A program made the position numbers and the translations under genes. This document shows positions 1 to 7,750 of a DNA stretch of 61,750 nucleotides, piece by piece; the stretch's first letter is position 1; each line of letters opens with the position of its first letter. The stretch covers positions 1 to 61,750 of the forward strand of contig JAFSNG010000031.1 of the NCBI GenBank assembly GCA_017447515.1, read 5' to 3'. The notes below the pieces were generated by a model. The model had not been told where the DNA came from, ran no database searches, and saw only the letters and a list, made by a program, of their open reading frames with translations. Origin of the DNA: Prevotella sp. GTDB taxonomy: Bacteria > Bacteroidota > Bacteroidia > Bacteroidales > Bacteroidaceae.

Positions 1-1
1 C

Positions 2-433
2 TGGCAGGCCTCGCGCGACCTCCGTCTCCATGCCCATATCGGTTTCGAGGGACGCCAGCACTACTCCTATCTCAACATCCTCCCGTATGGTGTCTATACC
101 AGCACTGTCAACATGTTGGCCGACTATATGATGAGGCTTACCGAATATGTGCAGACCCCCAACCCCGACCCCGCCGTCATCGCAAAATATGAGGAGCAGA
201 TTAACTACTTCGTGGCGTATGCCAATGAGATTAAGCCCACGCTGTATTCCGAGGACACCCTCCCTGCCCGCGTCCTCTTCGACGTCGGCGCCAGCTATCA
301 TCTCGGCAATGTCACCTTCACCCTCGACGTCAAGAACCTCCTCAACCACTCCTACCGCCAGAGCGGCATGTCCACATGCCTCGTCCCACAGCGCGGCCGC
401 TGGTTCCTCGCCACCATCGGCTATAAATTCTAA
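2..433 (+). CDS. TonB-dependent outer-membrane receptor, C-terminal fragment (5' end outside window)
   Basis: The frame is open from base 2 to the TAA at 431-433, so only the last ~143 residues are present. They show beta-barrel character: alternating aromatic strands (VLFDVGASYHLG, VTFTLDVKNLLNHSYRQ) and a terminal strand ending in an aromatic residue (LATIGYKF), typical of TonB-dependent receptors. The 'VKNLLNHSYR' strand is a common signature near the end of these barrels. An internal ATG at 113 is not the real start. The ligand cannot be inferred. The stop codon overlaps the stop of the convergent downstream gene (TAA at 431-433 against CTA at 430-432), so no terminator separates them. 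Confidence 0.85.
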   Translation, partial: WQASRDLRLHAHIGFEGRQHYSYLNILPYGVYTSTVNMLADYMMRLTEYVQTPNPDPAVIAKYEEQINYFVAYANEIKPTLYSEDTLPARVLFDVGASYHLGNVTFTLDVKNLLNHSYRQSGMSTCLVPQRGRWFLATIGYKF

Positions 434-843
434 TTTTTTGACACCACTTTCTCGATAGTCAGCACATTCTTATTATCCATGTAGGCATAGCGGACATCAT
501 CCATTTTCTTGATGACGAGCAGGATGCCAAGTCCGCCAATGGTGCGCTGTTCCCAACTGATGGTCGTGTCAGGAGGAGGCTGTTCCAAGGGGTTAAAAGA
601 TATGCCGCCGTCCTCGAAACGGATGATGATGCGGTTGTCTGTCTTTTGGATGAACACGTCCAGAAAGCCATCGGAACCTTTCGGATAGGCGTAGGATGTC
701 ACATTCATGACTATTTCCTCGCATGCCAGGCGTATGAGCAGCCTATCCTTCATGCAGCACGAGGATACCTCGGGTGTCTGCAGGATGGTCTTGAGTATCT
801 CTCGCGCCTTCCCCTTGATGGGCTGGAAATGCAGTTCACTCAT
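430..843 (-). CDS. RsbW/SpoIIAB-like anti-sigma factor serine kinase (HATPase_c)
   Basis: A 137-residue single-domain GHKL ATPase. Visible motifs are the N box (EE...N, residues 42-47), the G1 box DGG (78-80) and the G2 box GGLG (103-106). This layout without a dimerisation/phosphoacceptor domain fits cytoplasmic anti-sigma serine kinases rather than sensor histidine kinases. It is the last gene of the operon starting at 5538, which also carries a STAS protein and a PP2C phosphatase. The three make a full partner-switching set: the kinase would phosphorylate the STAS protein and the phosphatase would reverse it. Its output target is not identifiable here; Bacteroidetes lack a clear SigB. Confidence 0.85.
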   Translation of the reverse strand: MSELHFQPIKGKAREILKTILQTPEVSSCCMKDRLLIRLACEEIVMNVTSYAYPKGSDGFLDVFIQKTDNRIIIRFEDGGISFNPLEQPPPDTTISWEQRTIGGLGILLVIKKMDDVRYAYMDNKNVLTIEKVVSKN

Positions 844-844
844 C

Positions 845-875
845 CTTTTGCCTTTTTACTTTTTTACCTTTCCCA
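845..875. repeat. 7-8-bp T-rich tandem microrepeat
   Basis: TTTTGCC (846), TTTTTAC (853), TTTTTTAC (860), then CTTTCCC. It lies across the stop of the debranching enzyme gene (856) and encodes its KVKK tail. It is the weakest of the arrays because T-richness alone could mimic it. Confidence 0.5.
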
Positions 876-2970
876 CGAGGATCATAATGGAACGAGGGCC
901 GAGGAGCACCTCGCGCTGGTTGTCGGTGAGGGGTTCCGCACCAAGTTCGGCGATAACGTCGGGAGACTCCATGCCGGTATTGGCGAAGACGTGCCAGGCC
1001 ATGCCTTCGGGCAGCTGGGGGAGTTCGAAGCCATGCATCTCCCAGTGCATGTTCATGGCGACGTAGATGAAATCGTCATTATCAACATATTGGCCGTTGA
1101 GGAGGAAGGCAGCGGTGAGGTTGTTATGGCCGGTCTCGGGCTGCCAAGCCTTTACGCCGTGCCATGAGAAGTCGGGGTAGCCCAGGTTGCGATAGTCGGT
1201 GAAACACAGGTGGTCGTCGTAGCGCAAGACCTTGTGCTGACGGCGGAAATGGATCATCTGCTTGAAATAGCGGAAGATGTCGGCATTGCGCTCGAGATCG
1301 TTCCAGTCGAGCCACGCAATTTCGTTGTCCTGACAATAGGCGTTGTTGTTGCCTTGCTGCGAGTTGCCCATCTCGTCGCCCGAGAGCACCATGGGGATGC
1401 CCTGACTGACCATAAGCAGCGTGATGGCGTTCTTCACCTGACGGTGGCGCAGGCGGTTGATGTCGGCGTCGTCGGTCGGACCCTCGCAGCCGCAGTTCCA
1501 GCTGTTGTTGTGGTTTTCGCCGTCGCGGTTGTCCTCGCCATTGGCTTCGTTGTGCTTGTCGTTGTAGGACACAAGGTCCATCATAGTAAAGCCGTCGTGG
1601 GCGGTGACGAAGTTGACGCTGGCCTTGATGCCGCGTTTCTGTGAGGCGTAGAGGTCGGGGGAGCCGATGATGCGCTCCTTGACGTCGGCCAGCACGTCGG
1701 TGTCGCTCTTGATGAAGCGGCGGATGCTGTCGCGGAACTTTCCGTTCCACTCTGCCCAGCGCCCCCATGAAGGGAAGGAGCCTACCTGGTAGAGTCCTCC
1801 TGCATCCCAGGCCTCGGCGATGAGTTTTGTCTTGCCGAGGACGGGGTCGTGGGCGAGCGATTCGAGCAGCGGGGGATTCGACATGGGATTGCCGTTCTGG
1901 TCGCGTCCGAGAATGGCAGCGAGGTCGAAACGGAAACCGTCGATGTGGTAGTCGGTGACCCAGTAGCGCAGGCTCTCGACAATCATGTCGCGCACGTTGG
2001 GGTTGTTGCAGTTCATCGTGTTGCCGCAACCGCTGAAGTTGAAGTACGAGCCATCGGGCGTGAGCATGTAATAGGTCTTGTTGTCGATACCGCGATAGGA
2101 GATGTACGGTCCCTCCTCGTTGCCCTCGGCGGTATGGTTGAAGACGACGTCGAGCATCACTTCGATGCCGTTGGCGTGCAGCTGCTTGACGAGGTTCTTC
2201 AGTTCGTCCACCTGCATGGCAAAGCGTCCCGACGAGGCGTATGCCGCCTTGGGAGCAAAGAAACCGACGTTGCTGTAGCCCCAGAGGTTGTAGAGCGGAT
2301 GGCCGTCGACGGGCGACGGGCGGTAGTTTTCGAATTCGTCGAACTCGTGGATGGGCATCAGTTCCACGCAGTTGACGCCGAGTTCCTTCAGGTAAGGAAT
2401 TTTTTCGACGATGCCTGCAAACGTTCCCTTATGCTTTACGCCAGCGCCTGCTCCGCAGGTGAAGTTGCGCACGTGCATCTCGTAGACGACAAGGTCGTTG
2501 ACGGGCGTCTCCAGCGGCAGGTCGTTCTCCCAGTCGAAGTCGTCGAACACCACGCGTGCGCGGTACTGATATATATTGTCCATATTGGGCTGCTTGCCCC
2601 ATACGTCGCGACCCACGATGAGCTTGGCATAGGGGTCGAGCAGGATCTTCGTCTTGTCGAAGCGATGTCCCTCGGCGGGAATGAACGGTCCGTCCATGCG
2701 GTAGCCGTACTCGATGTTCTCGTAATCCAGGTCGAAGACCATCATCGAGAACACGTTGCCCAGGCGGAACTCCTTGAAGAACGGAATCTCGATGAACGGC
2801 TGCTCTTCGCGGTTGTGGAAGAGCACCAGCGTGCACGAGGTGGCGTAGCGGGAATACACGGAGAAATTGACCGCATTGCCATAGACCGTTGCGCCAAAGG
2901 GATAGGGCCTTCCTGGGCGCAGCTTCAGCCCCTGGTACTCGTGCGTGGGGAAAATATCGACTCTATGCAT
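856..2970 (-). CDS. glgX: Isoamylase-type glycogen debranching enzyme (GH13, GlgX/TreX-like)
   Basis: A 704-residue cytoplasmic enzyme expected to cleave alpha-1,6 branches of glycogen or maltodextrin. An N-terminal CBM48-like domain (about 18-110) precedes the GH13 barrel. Conserved regions are DVVFNH (274-279), GFRFD with the nucleophile Asp349, AEAWD with acid/base Glu386, and AHD with Asp459. No signal peptide is present. The start at 2970 overlaps the end of the STAS gene by 8 nt, so the two are probably translationally coupled. The 3' end carries a short A-rich microrepeat that supplies the KVKK tail. The exact branch-length specificity cannot be read from the sequence. Confidence 0.93.
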   Translation of the reverse strand: MHRVDIFPTHEYQGLKLRPGRPYPFGATVYGNAVNFSVYSRYATSCTLVLFHNREEQPFIEIPFFKEFRLGNVFSMMVFDLDYENIEYGYRMDGPFIPAEGHRFDKTKILLDPYAKLIVGRDVWGKQPNMDNIYQYRARVVFDDFDWENDLPLETPVNDLVVYEMHVRNFTCGAGAGVKHKGTFAGIVEKIPYLKELGVNCVELMPIHEFDEFENYRPSPVDGHPLYNLWGYSNVGFFAPKAAYASSGRFAMQVDELKNLVKQLHANGIEVMLDVVFNHTAEGNEEGPYISYRGIDNKTYYMLTPDGSYFNFSGCGNTMNCNNPNVRDMIVESLRYWVTDYHIDGFRFDLAAILGRDQNGNPMSNPPLLESLAHDPVLGKTKLIAEAWDAGGLYQVGSFPSWGRWAEWNGKFRDSIRRFIKSDTDVLADVKERIIGSPDLYASQKRGIKASVNFVTAHDGFTMMDLVSYNDKHNEANGEDNRDGENHNNSWNCGCEGPTDDADINRLRHRQVKNAITLLMVSQGIPMVLSGDEMGNSQQGNNNAYCQDNEIAWLDWNDLERNADIFRYFKQMIHFRRQHKVLRYDDHLCFTDYRNLGYPDFSWHGVKAWQPETGHNNLTAAFLLNGQYVDNDDFIYVAMNMHWEMHGFELPQLPEGMAWHVFANTGMESPDVIAELGAEPLTDNQREVLLGPRSIMILVGKVKK

Positions 2971-3238
2971 AATCGAAGAAATTATCGAATCCCGTGACGG
3001 ACATGATGTCCTTGACCTCGTCGCTCACGCCCTTCAGATAGATTTTCAGTCCCTTGGCAGCCGCCACCTTCTTGGTATAGAGCAGCACGCGCAAACCTGT
3101 ACTCGATACATAGTTACAGGCCGTCATGTCAAGTACCGCACTACTGCCTTTTTCCAGAATGGCCAGAATGCCATTCTGCACTTCCTGGTAGTTGAAAGAG
3201 TCGAGCTCTTCGCCTAATTTGTAAGTTTCCGTATCCAT
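2963..3238 (-). CDS. STAS-domain anti-sigma factor antagonist (RsbV/SpoIIAA-like)
   Basis: I choose the ATG at 3238, giving 91 residues; the frame extends to a TTG at 3256, but that segment consists of a 7-bp tandem repeat. The protein is a single STAS domain. The segment VSSTGLRVLL aligns with the DSSGLGVLL phosphorylation loop of SpoIIAA/RsbV, so a Ser in VSS is the likely target of the RsbW-like kinase. It lies between the phosphatase gene (stop at 3257) and the debranching enzyme gene, which it overlaps by 8 nt. Expected role: release of a partner held by the kinase when it is dephosphorylated. Confidence 0.88.
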   Translation of the reverse strand: MDTETYKLGEELDSFNYQEVQNGILAILEKGSSAVLDMTACNYVSSTGLRVLLYTKKVAAAKGLKIYLKGVSDEVKDIMSVTGFDNFFDYA

Positions 3239-3246
3239 CGCTATTT

Positions 3247-3267
3247 CAATTATCAATTATCCATTGT
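3247..3267. repeat. 7-bp tandem microrepeat (CAATTAT type), 3 units
   Basis: CAATTAT, CAATTAT, CCATTGT at 3247, 3254 and 3261, across the junction of the phosphatase stop (3257) and the STAS gene start (3238). Includes the phosphatase stop codon. Confidence 0.75.
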
Positions 3268-4417
3268 TTACATACCTGATGGCGAGCATGGTGAGGTCGT
3301 CACTCTGGGGAGCATCACCCACGAACTCGTGTACCGCCTGCGTCATCCGATCTATCTGAGTTTTACAATCCAAATCGCTTTGCAAATGGTCGATGAGCCG
3401 CTGACTGCCAAACTGCTCGTGTCTGTCGGTCATAGCTTCCGTCAGGCCGTCGGTGTAGAGGAACAGCATCGTACCGGCGGGGATGTCGCATTCGCCCAAC
3501 GTGTACGTCGCACTCTCCTCCACGCCGAGAGGCAGGCCAGGCTTGGCGTCGAGGAACTGACCGTTGAAGACGGGCTTGTTGTGACCGGCGTTGCAGTACT
3601 GCAGATGTCCGGTCGCCAGGTCGAGCACGCCGACGAAGAACGTGACGAAGACCATGGTGTCGTTGCCGTCGCTTATGAATTTATTAATGTACGTGGTAAT
3701 CATCGTTACGTCGTCAATATAACTGGCGACGATGCGGAACTGACTCATGGTCTGAGCCATGACGAGTGCAGCGGGTACGCCCTTGCCCGATACGTCGCCG
3801 ATGCAGAAGAACAGCTTGCCGTCGCGGATGAAGAAGTCGTAGAGGTCTCCCCCAACCTCGCGTGCAGGCGTCAGCGAACCGTAGATGTCGAGTCGGCTGT
3901 CGTCAGCGGGCGAATAGGGTTTCGGCAACATCGACAGCTGCATGTCGCGCGCCACCTTCAGCTCTCCTTCCATGCGACCTTTGGCCTCGTTCACCTGTTT
4001 CAGCTCCTCCATCTGCTGCGCCAGCGACTGCTGCATCAGACTGAAGGAATGGCGCAGCCGGTACATCTCGTCGCGGGAATGAATCTCGGGCAGAACGGCC
4101 TGTAGATTGCCGCGCGCCACCTCGTCGACGGCCTTTGTAAACGTGGTCAGCGGCGCAATGAGCCGATGGATGGTGCGTCGCAGCAGATAGGTCAGCAGCA
4201 CCATTGTCAGCAGGAACAACGCCGTCAGTATTATAGCCATCCAACGCATGCCGATGGCATAGAGAATGCCGTTTTCCTGAATGGCGCGGACGATTTTCAG
4301 CACGTAATAATTGCCCACGTAGCCAGATATGCCAAGCACCACGACTACATACAACACCACTCTCAGGGTGATGCGGCTGGCGAGCGACTCACGAATGCGT
4401 GACAGACGGTAGTTCAT
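3257..4417 (-). CDS. Membrane-bound PP2C/SpoIIE-type serine phosphatase with HAMP domain (RsbU-like)
   Basis: 386 residues. Two transmembrane helices (about 17-40 and 59-80) frame a short extracytoplasmic loop and are followed by a HAMP domain (about 80-135), a coiled-coil linker (about 125-160) and a SpoIIE-type PP2C domain. Metal-binding motifs are GGDLYD (Asp191) and GDVSGKG (Asp208). The small periplasmic part suggests sensing in or near the membrane. It overlaps the upstream amylase gene by 4 nt (ATGA) and is next to its likely substrate, the STAS protein. Known role of the family: dephosphorylating STAS antagonists under stress or signal input. Confidence 0.9.
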   Translation of the reverse strand: MNYRLSRIRESLASRITLRVVLYVVVVLGISGYVGNYYVLKIVRAIQENGILYAIGMRWMAIILTALFLLTMVLLTYLLRRTIHRLIAPLTTFTKAVDEVARGNLQAVLPEIHSRDEMYRLRHSFSLMQQSLAQQMEELKQVNEAKGRMEGELKVARDMQLSMLPKPYSPADDSRLDIYGSLTPAREVGGDLYDFFIRDGKLFFCIGDVSGKGVPAALVMAQTMSQFRIVASYIDDVTMITTYINKFISDGNDTMVFVTFFVGVLDLATGHLQYCNAGHNKPVFNGQFLDAKPGLPLGVEESATYTLGECDIPAGTMLFLYTDGLTEAMTDRHEQFGSQRLIDHLQSDLDCKTQIDRMTQAVHEFVGDAPQSDDLTMLAIRYVNNG

Positions 4418-5538
4418 CGTTTCCAGTTCATGCAGTTGCGGACGCGGAGGTCGGCATAGGGCTCGGCGTTGACTATCGTAGGATTGTTGGTCATCAGCTG
4501 CTCCGTGCCATAGAGGAACGAGAAGGGCCGCGACAGGGACTTCGTAAAGTCAAGGGCTTCGTGCAAGAGGTTTACGTCGTCGTGGCAGTTGAAGAGGAAG
4601 CGGTCTGTGTCGTGATTGTCCAGGAACAGCACCAGCTTGAAGTCGTCGGGGTACTGGGTGAAATGGGCCTCCACCTTGCGCTTGAGCTTCGCATTGCCCT
4701 TGATGCCGCGACCAGCGCGGACTTCTTCGAGTAGAATGTCGCGGTAGGCGAAGTCCAAGACACCGTCGATGGTGCCGATGTAATCGGTTTGCAGCGTGTC
4801 CTGCGAGAAGGGCGTGGTATCCTGCGCCATGAATTCCTGCAGGCGTTCGTCGGTCTTGAAGTAGAGCTGACTGGCCATCTGCGGTCCGATGCCGAAGGCC
4901 CAGACTTCGCCGAAAACGACGATGTCGCTACGAATGGCCTGCATGCTGTCGCTGAAACGATTCAGGAACGTATGCGGTTGTCCCAAAGCGTGGTCGATAC
5001 GGAACGCATCTACTCCCATACGGACGAGTTTTTCTGCCTTTTCAATCATGAAGCCTGCCACCTCGGGGTTCGTCAGATTGAACTTCGGCAGATCGCCATA
5101 GCCGAGGAACGACACGAACTCATCGCTATCCTCATTCTTAAACCAGAACCAGTCGCGGTGCTTGCCGCCGTTCTTGAGCAGCGCCTCCTGGAACATCGGC
5201 GCCTCGTACCAGCAGTGGTTGGGCACGAAGTCGCAGACAATCTTCATCCCCTTCGCATGGGCTGTGTCCAACAGCCGCTGATAGTCGTCCCACGTGCCGA
5301 AATGCGGATCCACGTCGTCGAAGTTCAGCGTGTGGTAGCCATGATAGTTGGCCGACGCGTAGATGGGCGATAACATCACCGCATTGAACCCGAGTCCCTG
5401 GATGTAGTCCAGCTTGTCGGTGACTCCCTGCAGGTTTCCACCGCAGAATACGTTCTCGCTCCGTGGCGGCTCCTGCCAGCCTCCGTTGAATCTGTCAATC
5501 AGCAGATGATAGATTCGGATATTGTCAAACCAGTTCAT
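4414..5538 (-). CDS. GH13 alpha-amylase family glycosidase
   Basis: 374 residues with all GH13 signatures: DFVPNH (103-108), DAFRIDHA with nucleophile Asp182, FGEVW with Glu211 and LDNHD with Asp310. There is no signal peptide, so it should act in the cytoplasm on maltodextrin or glycogen-derived chains. It is short for an amylase because it nearly lacks the C-terminal beta domain, which is common in small Bacteroidales GH13 enzymes. It is the first gene of the five-gene operon and has a TAnnTTTG promoter at 5570-5577. Whether it is hydrolytic or a transglycosylase is not decidable here. Confidence 0.9.
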   Translation of the reverse strand: MNWFDNIRIYHLLIDRFNGGWQEPPRSENVFCGGNLQGVTDKLDYIQGLGFNAVMLSPIYASANYHGYHTLNFDDVDPHFGTWDDYQRLLDTAHAKGMKIVCDFVPNHCWYEAPMFQEALLKNGGKHRDWFWFKNEDSDEFVSFLGYGDLPKFNLTNPEVAGFMIEKAEKLVRMGVDAFRIDHALGQPHTFLNRFSDSMQAIRSDIVVFGEVWAFGIGPQMASQLYFKTDERLQEFMAQDTTPFSQDTLQTDYIGTIDGVLDFAYRDILLEEVRAGRGIKGNAKLKRKVEAHFTQYPDDFKLVLFLDNHDTDRFLFNCHDDVNLLHEALDFTKSLSRPFSFLYGTEQLMTNNPTIVNAEPYADLRVRNCMNWKR

Positions 5539-5569
5539 ACCTTATATATAATATTTATAATTTGTGGCA

Positions 5570-5577
5570 CAAAAATA
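5570..5577 (-). promoter_or_regulatory. Bacteroidetes-type promoter for the GH13/partner-switch operon
   Basis: The -7 box reads TATTTTTG (TAnnTTTG) on the minus strand. A TTG lies 20 nt upstream (5598-5600) as a reduced -33 box. It sits about 30 nt before the start at 5538. Confidence 0.6.
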
Positions 5578-5640
5578 AGAAAAAAAATCGATTCACGCAA
5601 GAAAATGCGACAATTCTTTCGAATAATGGAATTAAATTAC

Positions 5641-5648
5641 TATCTTTG
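5641..5648 (+). promoter_or_regulatory. Bacteroidetes-type promoter for the FISUMP-like gene
   Basis: TATCTTTG matches TAnnTTTG exactly; TTTC at 5617-5620, 20 nt upstream, is a near match to the -33 TTTG. Transcription would start near 5653, which rules out any start upstream of 5683. Confidence 0.75.
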
Positions 5649-5682
5649 CAGACAAATTGGAAATCAAGGTACGATATTAACT

Positions 5683-6378
5683 ATGAACAAGAACGTAAAA
5701 TTGGATATGAGAAAGCTCATTATATTGGCCGCGGTGCTCATCGTGGCGGGGAACGTGGCGATGGCTCGCACGGCGGGCGAACAGGGCGACGACGCCGGCA
5801 AGGTAGAGGCCGTCGACCTGGGACTCAGCGTGAAGTGGGCCAACATGAATGTGGGGGCAAAGAAACCTTCGGGCTATGGCACCTACTTCGCGTGGGGCGA
5901 GACGAAGGGCAAGGAATACTACTCGTGGAAAACCTACGCCTGGAGCAAGGACGACTCGGAATTTCTGACGAAATATTCGCTGAACGACAGGCGCACTCAG
6001 CTGGCCCCTGTGGATGATGCCGCCCACGCCGTGTTGGGTGGACAGTGGCGCATGCCCACGGCCGACGAGTTCGACGAACTGGTGAATCCCGACAACTGCA
6101 CATGGGAATGGACGTCGCGCGACGGCATCAACGGCTACAAAGTAACGGGCAAGAAGACCGGCAACAGCATCTTCCTGCCCATCACCGGTTTCCGCTTCTA
6201 TGCCGACACCCAGTTCCGCGCCATCAACGGCATCTACTGGTCGTCGACCCTCTACACCGGCAATCCCAACAAGGCGTGGTGCCTGGAGTTCAACTTCCAA
6301 GACTACTCGGTCCACTACGGCAACCTCTCCAGCAACCGCTTCAGCGGCCGCTGCGTCCGCGCCGTACAAGGGAAATAG
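5683..6378 (+). CDS. Secreted FISUMP/DUF1566-type protein of unknown role
   Basis: 231 residues from ATG 5683; an alternative ATG at 5707 removes 8 residues and leaves a cleaner signal peptide (MRKLIILAAVLIVAGNVAMA). The frame stays open back to 5506, but the promoter at 5641 excludes this. The mature part has the pattern of the Fibrobacter succinogenes major paralogous domain: VDLGLSVKWANMNVGA near the start, GGQWRMPTADEFDEL in the middle, and YWSSTLY...SGRCVRAV at the end. These domains are abundant in Bacteroidales surface proteins and resemble sugar-binding lectin folds; function is not established. It stands alone and is followed by a strong hairpin terminator. Confidence 0.85.
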   Translation: MNKNVKLDMRKLIILAAVLIVAGNVAMARTAGEQGDDAGKVEAVDLGLSVKWANMNVGAKKPSGYGTYFAWGETKGKEYYSWKTYAWSKDDSEFLTKYSLNDRRTQLAPVDDAAHAVLGGQWRMPTADEFDELVNPDNCTWEWTSRDGINGYKVTGKKTGNSIFLPITGFRFYADTQFRAINGIYWSSTLYTGNPNKAWCLEFNFQDYSVHYGNLSSNRFSGRCVRAVQGK

Positions 6379-6420
6379 CCCCGCACTATTTTACACTATA
6401 AAGACCAAACAACTTTAAAC

Positions 6421-6461
6421 AAAAAGAATGGACTGACACCTTCGTCAGCCCATTTCTTTTT
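6421..6461. terminator. Bidirectional intrinsic terminator
   Basis: A long imperfect hairpin: AAAAAGAATGGACTGAC pairs with GTCAGCCCATTTCTTTTT, with a T run at the 3' end on both strands. It lies between the convergent FISUMP-like gene (ends 6378) and rnfA (ends 6503) and would serve both. Confidence 0.85.
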
Positions 6462-6502
6462 GATAACATCAGACCTCAGCTCTATACCTTATTATATAGC
6501 GA

Positions 6503-7105
6503 TCAGTCGAGGCCGAAGAGGATCTTCAGGCCGCCGTCGACACCCGAGAAGCCCATGAAGGCCAGCGAGAGCAGGCCGGCGGAAATCATGACGATGGCCA
6601 TGCCGCGCATGCCCTTGGGGATGGTCACCAGTTCCAGCTGCTCGCGCATTCCAGCAAAGACGGTCAGCGCCAGGCCGAAGCCAAGGGCCGTCGAGAAGGC
6701 GTAGACCACGGACTCAAGCAGGTTGAAATCCTTCTGGATGACGAGGATGGCGACACCCAGCACGGCGCAGTTGGTCGTGATGAGCGGCAGGAAGATGCCC
6801 AGTGCCTGATAGAGCGCTGGCGACACCTTCTTCAGGATAATCTCCACCATCTGCACCAGCGAGGCGATGACGAGGATGAAGGCGATGGTCTGCAGGTATT
6901 CCAGCCCGTTGGGCTCGAGCACATACTTCTGGACGCACCACGTCACGATGGTGGCCAGCGTCAGCACGAAGGCCACGGCGGCGGCCATGCCCAGCGAGGT
7001 TTCGACCTTCTTCGACACGCCGAGGAACGGACAGATGCCGAGGAACTGCGACAGGATGATATTGTTGACGAATATCGCGCTAATGAAAATCAAAATATAT
7101 TCCAT
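6503..7105 (-). CDS. rnfA: Rnf complex membrane subunit RnfA
   Basis: 200 residues with six predicted transmembrane helices and the typical opening YILIFISAIFVNNIILSQFLGICPFLGVS. RnfA pairs with RnfE in the membrane core of the ion-translocating ferredoxin:NAD+ oxidoreductase and helps bind an inter-subunit iron-sulfur centre through conserved Cys residues (such as the Cys in LGICPFLG). It is the last gene of the rseC-rnfBCDGEA operon, followed by the terminator at 6421-6461. The gap to rnfE contains a 10-bp CTAGGA tandem repeat. Confidence 0.96.
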   Translation of the reverse strand: MEYILIFISAIFVNNIILSQFLGICPFLGVSKKVETSLGMAAAVAFVLTLATIVTWCVQKYVLEPNGLEYLQTIAFILVIASLVQMVEIILKKVSPALYQALGIFLPLITTNCAVLGVAILVIQKDFNLLESVVYAFSTALGFGLALTVFAGMREQLELVTIPKGMRGMAIVMISAGLLSLAFMGFSGVDGGLKILFGLD

Positions 7106-7117
7106 AACTTATTTTTT

Positions 7118-7147
7118 CTAGGATTACCTAGGATATCCTAGGAATTC
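7118..7147. repeat. 10-bp tandem microrepeat (CTAGGA type), 3 units
   Basis: CTAG occurs at 7118, 7128 and 7138, an exact 10-bp period (CTAGGATTAC, CTAGGATATC, CTAGGAATTC). It fills the rnfE-rnfA gap, and the rnfE stop codon (TAG, minus strand, 7138-7140) lies inside the third unit. Confidence 0.85.
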
Positions 7148-7722
7148 TTAAGTTTATTAACAATCGCAATGAGGAATCCCAGCATGATGAACGCTCCCGG
7201 AGGAAGCACAAAGAGCAGGATGTTGTACGTCTCGGGCAACAGCATGAAGCCGAACACCGAGCCGGAACCTAAGATTTCGCGGCAGACACCCAGCAGCGTC
7301 AGACCCAGCGTGAAGCCGAGGCCGATGCCTATGCCGTCGAACAGCGACGCTACGGGCGAGTTCTTCGCGGCGAAAGCCTCCGCACGGCCGAGGATGATGC
7401 AGTTCACCACAATCAGCGGAATGAACAGTCCTAGGGCGGCGTCGATGTCGGGCAGGTAGGCCTTGATGACCAGCTGCAACATCGTCACGAAGGCGGCGAT
7501 GACCACGATGAATACGGGGATGCGCACCTTGTCGGGTGTCACCGACTTCAGGCACGAAATCACAACGTTGGTACAGATGAGCACGGCCATCGTTGCCAGG
7601 CCCATCGACATACCATTCATGGCAGAGGTGGTAGTGGCCAGCGTCGGACACATACCGAGCATCAGGACGAACGTCGGGTTCTCCTTGATGATGCCATTTT
7701 TGATGATACTTATATAACTCAT
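7138..7722 (-). CDS. rnfE: Rnf complex membrane subunit RnfE
   Basis: 194 residues, multi-spanning, homologous to RnfA and NqrD. Typical segments are NGIIKENPTFVLMLGMCPTLA at the start (the Cys is the conserved iron-sulfur ligand position) and GLFIPLIVVNCIILGRAEAFA. It forms the pseudo-symmetric membrane pair with RnfA. It starts 8 nt after the rnfG stop, and that junction is itself a 9-bp tandem repeat. Its own stop codon lies within another microrepeat, so its last residues (KNS) are specified by repeat-adjacent sequence. Confidence 0.96.
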   Translation of the reverse strand: MSYISIIKNGIIKENPTFVLMLGMCPTLATTTSAMNGMSMGLATMAVLICTNVVISCLKSVTPDKVRIPVFIVVIAAFVTMLQLVIKAYLPDIDAALGLFIPLIVVNCIILGRAEAFAAKNSPVASLFDGIGIGLGFTLGLTLLGVCREILGSGSVFGFMLLPETYNILLFVLPPGAFIMLGFLIAIVNKLKNS

Positions 7723-7750
7723 AAATCCGTTTAATCCGTTAAATCCGTTG
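7723..7750. repeat. 9-bp tandem microrepeat (AATCCGTTT type), 3 units, forming the rnfG C-terminus
   Basis: Three nonamers (AATCCGTTT, AATCCGTTA, AATCCGTTG) with CC at 7727, 7736 and 7745. On the minus strand they encode the last residues of RnfG (TTDLTD) and its TAA stop, so a gene terminus is built from the repeat. Confidence 0.85.

Noticed and set aside
1849-2997. Long open frame (382 residues) opposite the debranching enzyme gene
   Set aside because: It is antisense to a clear GH13 gene, has Val/Asp/His-rich composition typical of a mirrored frame, and lacks any motif or promoter.
5506-5682. N-terminal extension of the FISUMP-like protein
   Set aside because: A TAnnTTTG promoter lies inside it at 5641-5648, and the signal peptide begins at 5683 or 5707.
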